NCBI GenBank assembly: GCA_002390165.1
Contig: DGOU01000013.1
Coordinates: forward strand, 1 to 7,254
Source of the DNA: Lutibacter sp. UBA4458
GTDB taxonomy: Bacteria > Bacteroidota > Bacteroidia > Flavobacteriales > Flavobacteriaceae
DNA: 7,254 nucleotides
Reading direction: 5' to 3'
Every line of letters starts with the position of its first letter. The first letter of the stretch is position 1. Below are positions 6,049-7,254 of this stretch, piece by piece. Under the pieces are notes generated by a model, which saw only the letters and a program-made list of their open reading frames with translations, ran no database searches and was not told the origin of the DNA. Both the position numbers and the translations under genes were made by a program.

Positions 6049-6771
6049 ATGAAAACAACAACCAAAATTATTGCAATGCTTGTAATTCTATTTATTACTT
6101 CTTCTTGTTTTATGGATGGAATTATGGGGATAAAAGGTAACAGAAATGTTATCAGTGAAAGCAGAAACATTTCGTCAAAATTTGAAAAAATTGAAATTCA
6201 ACAAGGAATAAGTTTATACTTAACTCAAGGAAACACAACGAGTTTAAAAGTTGAGGCTGATGAAAATATAATGGATTTATTAATTACTGAAGTGCAAAAT
6301 AACCAGTTAAAAATTTATTTCAAAAAAAATGTATACAAAGCAAAAGCACGAAATGTTTACTTAACAACAAATAACATCTCAGGTATTGAAGCTTCCAGTG
6401 GTTCTTCGGTTAAAACGGAAAACACTTGGCAATCTAATAATTTACAAGTTCATACAAGCAGTGGAAGTTCTGTTAAAATTAATATAAATGCTAATGATGT
6501 AGTAAGTGCCTCATCAAGTGGCTCTACTTTAAAATTATATGGAAAAACCAATACTTTTTCAGCAAAAGCAAGTAGTGGAAGCTCTATTGATGCCGATGAG
6601 TTATCCAGTATTAATGTATCTGCAAAAGCAAGTAGTGGAGCAAATATTAAAGTGGATGTTTCAGGAAAATTAACTGCAAAAGCAAGTAGTGGTGGCAGTG
6701 TAGTTTATGAAGGAAATCCTAAAGAAATTAATAAAGAAGCTTCTTCTGGAGGCAATATAACCGAAAGCTAA
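6049..6771 (+). CDS. DUF2807 (head GIN domain) lipoprotein
   Basis: 240-aa exported protein with a DUF2807 domain, the 'putative auto-transporter adhesin head GIN domain' common in Bacteroidota. Residues 1-20 are a signal peptide ending in I-T-S-S-C, a relaxed lipobox with Cys20 as the likely lipidated residue. The domain starts near residue 30 (G-N-R-N-V-I-S-E-S-R-N-I) and includes F-E-K-I-E-I-Q-Q-G-I-S-L-Y-L-T-Q-G. From residue 115 to the end there are seven S-S-G turns, with glycines at 118, 139, 158, 177, 197, 215 and 234, every 18-21 residues. This is what one expects of rungs of a beta-solenoid. The 92-base gap after the PspC gene has no exact promoter, and the next terminator is after this gene, so it is most likely the last gene of the operon. 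Role in adhesion or envelope sensing is unproven. Confidence 0.87.
   Translation: MKTTTKIIAMLVILFITSSCFMDGIMGIKGNRNVISESRNISSKFEKIEIQQGISLYLTQGNTTSLKVEADENIMDLLITEVQNNQLKIYFKKNVYKAKARNVYLTTNNISGIEASSGSSVKTENTWQSNNLQVHTSSGSSVKININANDVVSASSSGSTLKLYGKTNTFSAKASSGSSIDADELSSINVSAKASSGANIKVDVSGKLTAKASSGGSVVYEGNPKEINKEASSGGNITES
6562..6692 (+). repeat. in-frame 17-base direct repeats encoding solenoid turns
   Basis: The word GCAAAAGCAAGTAGTGG occurs identically at 6562-6578, 6622-6638 and 6676-6692, spaced 60 and 54 bases apart (20 and 18 codons), so all are in the same frame and encode A-K-A-S-S-G. The other four SSG turns of the protein use different codons. The identical DNA points to recent internal duplication or gene conversion among these three rungs. 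Confidence 0.8.
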
Positions 6772-6796
6772 TTCCAATTTAAATATTTAAATTGTT

Positions 6797-6831
6797 AAAG
6801 CCAGTTCAATTAATTTTGGACTGGCTTTTTT
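6797..6831 (+). terminator. rho-independent terminator of the padR-pspC-DUF2807 operon
   Basis: Stem AAAGCCAGTTC (6797-6807) pairs with GGACTGGCTTT (6818-6828) over eleven pairs, one of them a G-U wobble, around a ten-base AT-only loop. The right arm runs into six T residues in all (6826-6831). It starts 25 bases after the DUF2807 stop codon. Confidence 0.9.
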
Positions 6832-6833
6832 AT

Positions 6834-6871
6834 AAAACTATGTTAATTTTTTTAACAAAACTATGTTAATT
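6834..6871. repeat. direct repeat with TGTTAA boxes
   Basis: AAAACTATGTTAATT occurs at 6834-6848 and again, identical, at 6857-6871, 23 bases apart (about two helical turns). Between them lies TTAACA (6852-6857), which with TGTTAA (6841-6846) makes a 6-5-6 inverted repeat. The second copy ends 35 bases before the -7 box at 6907. Possible regulator site or AT-rich UP-type element; no factor can be named. Confidence 0.5.
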
Positions 6872-6906
6872 ATGACAACCATCACGGTTATTTGATTTAG
6901 GTTGAG

Positions 6907-6914
6907 TACTTTTG
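6907..6914 (+). promoter_or_regulatory. probable -7 element for the gene at 6937
   Basis: TACTTTTG matches TAnnTTTG exactly and lies 22 bases before the ATG at 6937, similar to the 28-base distance seen for the operon promoter at 3437. The -33 element is weak: no TTG is found 17-23 bases upstream (the nearest, 6892-6894, is only 12 bases away), so the promoter may need an activator. Confidence 0.5.
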
Positions 6915-6936
6915 CCACTAATTTTATAAAATTTTT

Positions 6937-7254
6937 ATGCAACTTAAAAAATCAATACACAACTTTCATATTCCGGTAATGGGATTAGCCTTTACTATTG
7001 ATAGCCCTATTAAAATTGCAAAATATGGAATTTCTTCAGTTATTTCTATTGTTGATGATGTTCTAATTGAAAAAATGAATGAATTCTATTCTAATAAATT
7101 TAAAATCCCATTTAATTCTATTTCTAATAAAGTAGAAGATTATAGAGCAAAAAGAATTTCCTCGTACTTAAATACGGTTGATTCTATTGTTAAACAGAAA
7201 TTTGAGGTTTTAAAGAATAATATTACAGAAAAAAGAAGTGATTTTGAAAAATAT
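6937..7254 (+). CDS. conserved hypothetical protein, 5' part only
   Basis: Open frame of 106 codons from ATG 6937 to the right edge with no stop, so the 3' part is missing. The N-terminus reads I-P-V-M-G-L-A-F-T-I-D-S-P-I-K-I-A-K-Y-G-I-S-S-V-I-S-I-V-D-D (13-42). A small-hydrophobic start, a buried 'G-L-A' and 'A-x-x-G-I-S-S-V' recall the first strand and helix of flavin-type TIM-barrel proteins such as nitronate monooxygenase or glutamate synthase relatives, but this is only a resemblance. Residues about 60-106 are charged and helical. No signal peptide or membrane segment is visible. It follows a strong terminator and has its own TAnnTTTG box, so it is a separate transcript. I recall similar openings in flavobacterial hypothetical proteins, but cannot name a family. 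Confidence 0.8.
   Translation, partial: MQLKKSIHNFHIPVMGLAFTIDSPIKIAKYGISSVISIVDDVLIEKMNEFYSNKFKIPFNSISNKVEDYRAKRISSYLNTVDSIVKQKFEVLKNNITEKRSDFEKY

Overview
The window looks like chromosomal DNA of a member of the Bacteroidota, most likely a Flavobacteriaceae. The base composition is strongly AT-rich. There are almost no Shine-Dalgarno sequences. Two intergenic regions carry the Bacteroidota promoter -7 element TAnnTTTG. The protein families (free-standing DUF4369 lipoprotein, flavobacterial ECF sigma factor with a four-helix membrane partner, PspC proteins with a long periplasmic tail, DUF2807 'head GIN' lipoproteins) are typical of that group. I see no mobile element, CRISPR array, rRNA or tRNA, and no intergenic stretch exceeds about 165 bases.

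Layout. (1) Bases 29-727: a lipoprotein with a DUF4369 domain, plus strand. (2) Bases 829-1962: an ECF-type sigma factor with a GTG start, followed three bases later by a four-helix membrane protein that is a good candidate for its anti-sigma factor. (3) Bases 2050-3318, minus strand: a two-gene operon of a DUF4442 hotdog-fold protein and an AIM24/TIGR00266-family protein. It converges on the sigma-factor pair across an 87-base gap in which I see no convincing terminator. (4) Bases 3473-6771, plus strand: a four-gene cluster of a DUF4870 membrane protein, a PadR-family repressor, a PspC-domain membrane protein that also has a HAAS/DUF1700-like N-terminus, and a DUF2807 lipoprotein with seven SSG repeats. 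A rho-independent hairpin closes it at 6797-6831. (5) From 6937 to the right edge: the first 106 codons of a conserved-looking protein I cannot assign, with its own TAnnTTTG box.

How the genes work together. The clearest story is region 4. The 154-base divergent region before the DUF4870 gene holds a TTG / TAnnTTTG promoter. A near-perfect 11-5-11 inverted repeat (3400-3426) is placed so that its spacer contains the -33 TTG, and a third copy of the arm lies just after the -7 box. This is the geometry expected of a repressor operator, and the encoded PadR protein is the obvious candidate, giving an autoregulated operon. PadR-type regulators are often linked to proteins with HAAS/DUF1700 domains, and here that domain is fused to a PspC membrane module. 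The inferred picture is an envelope-sensing circuit of a cytosolic repressor, a membrane sensor with a large outside domain, a small membrane partner and a surface or periplasmic beta-solenoid lipoprotein. The sigma-factor pair at 829-1962 may be a second, separate envelope-to-transcription module.
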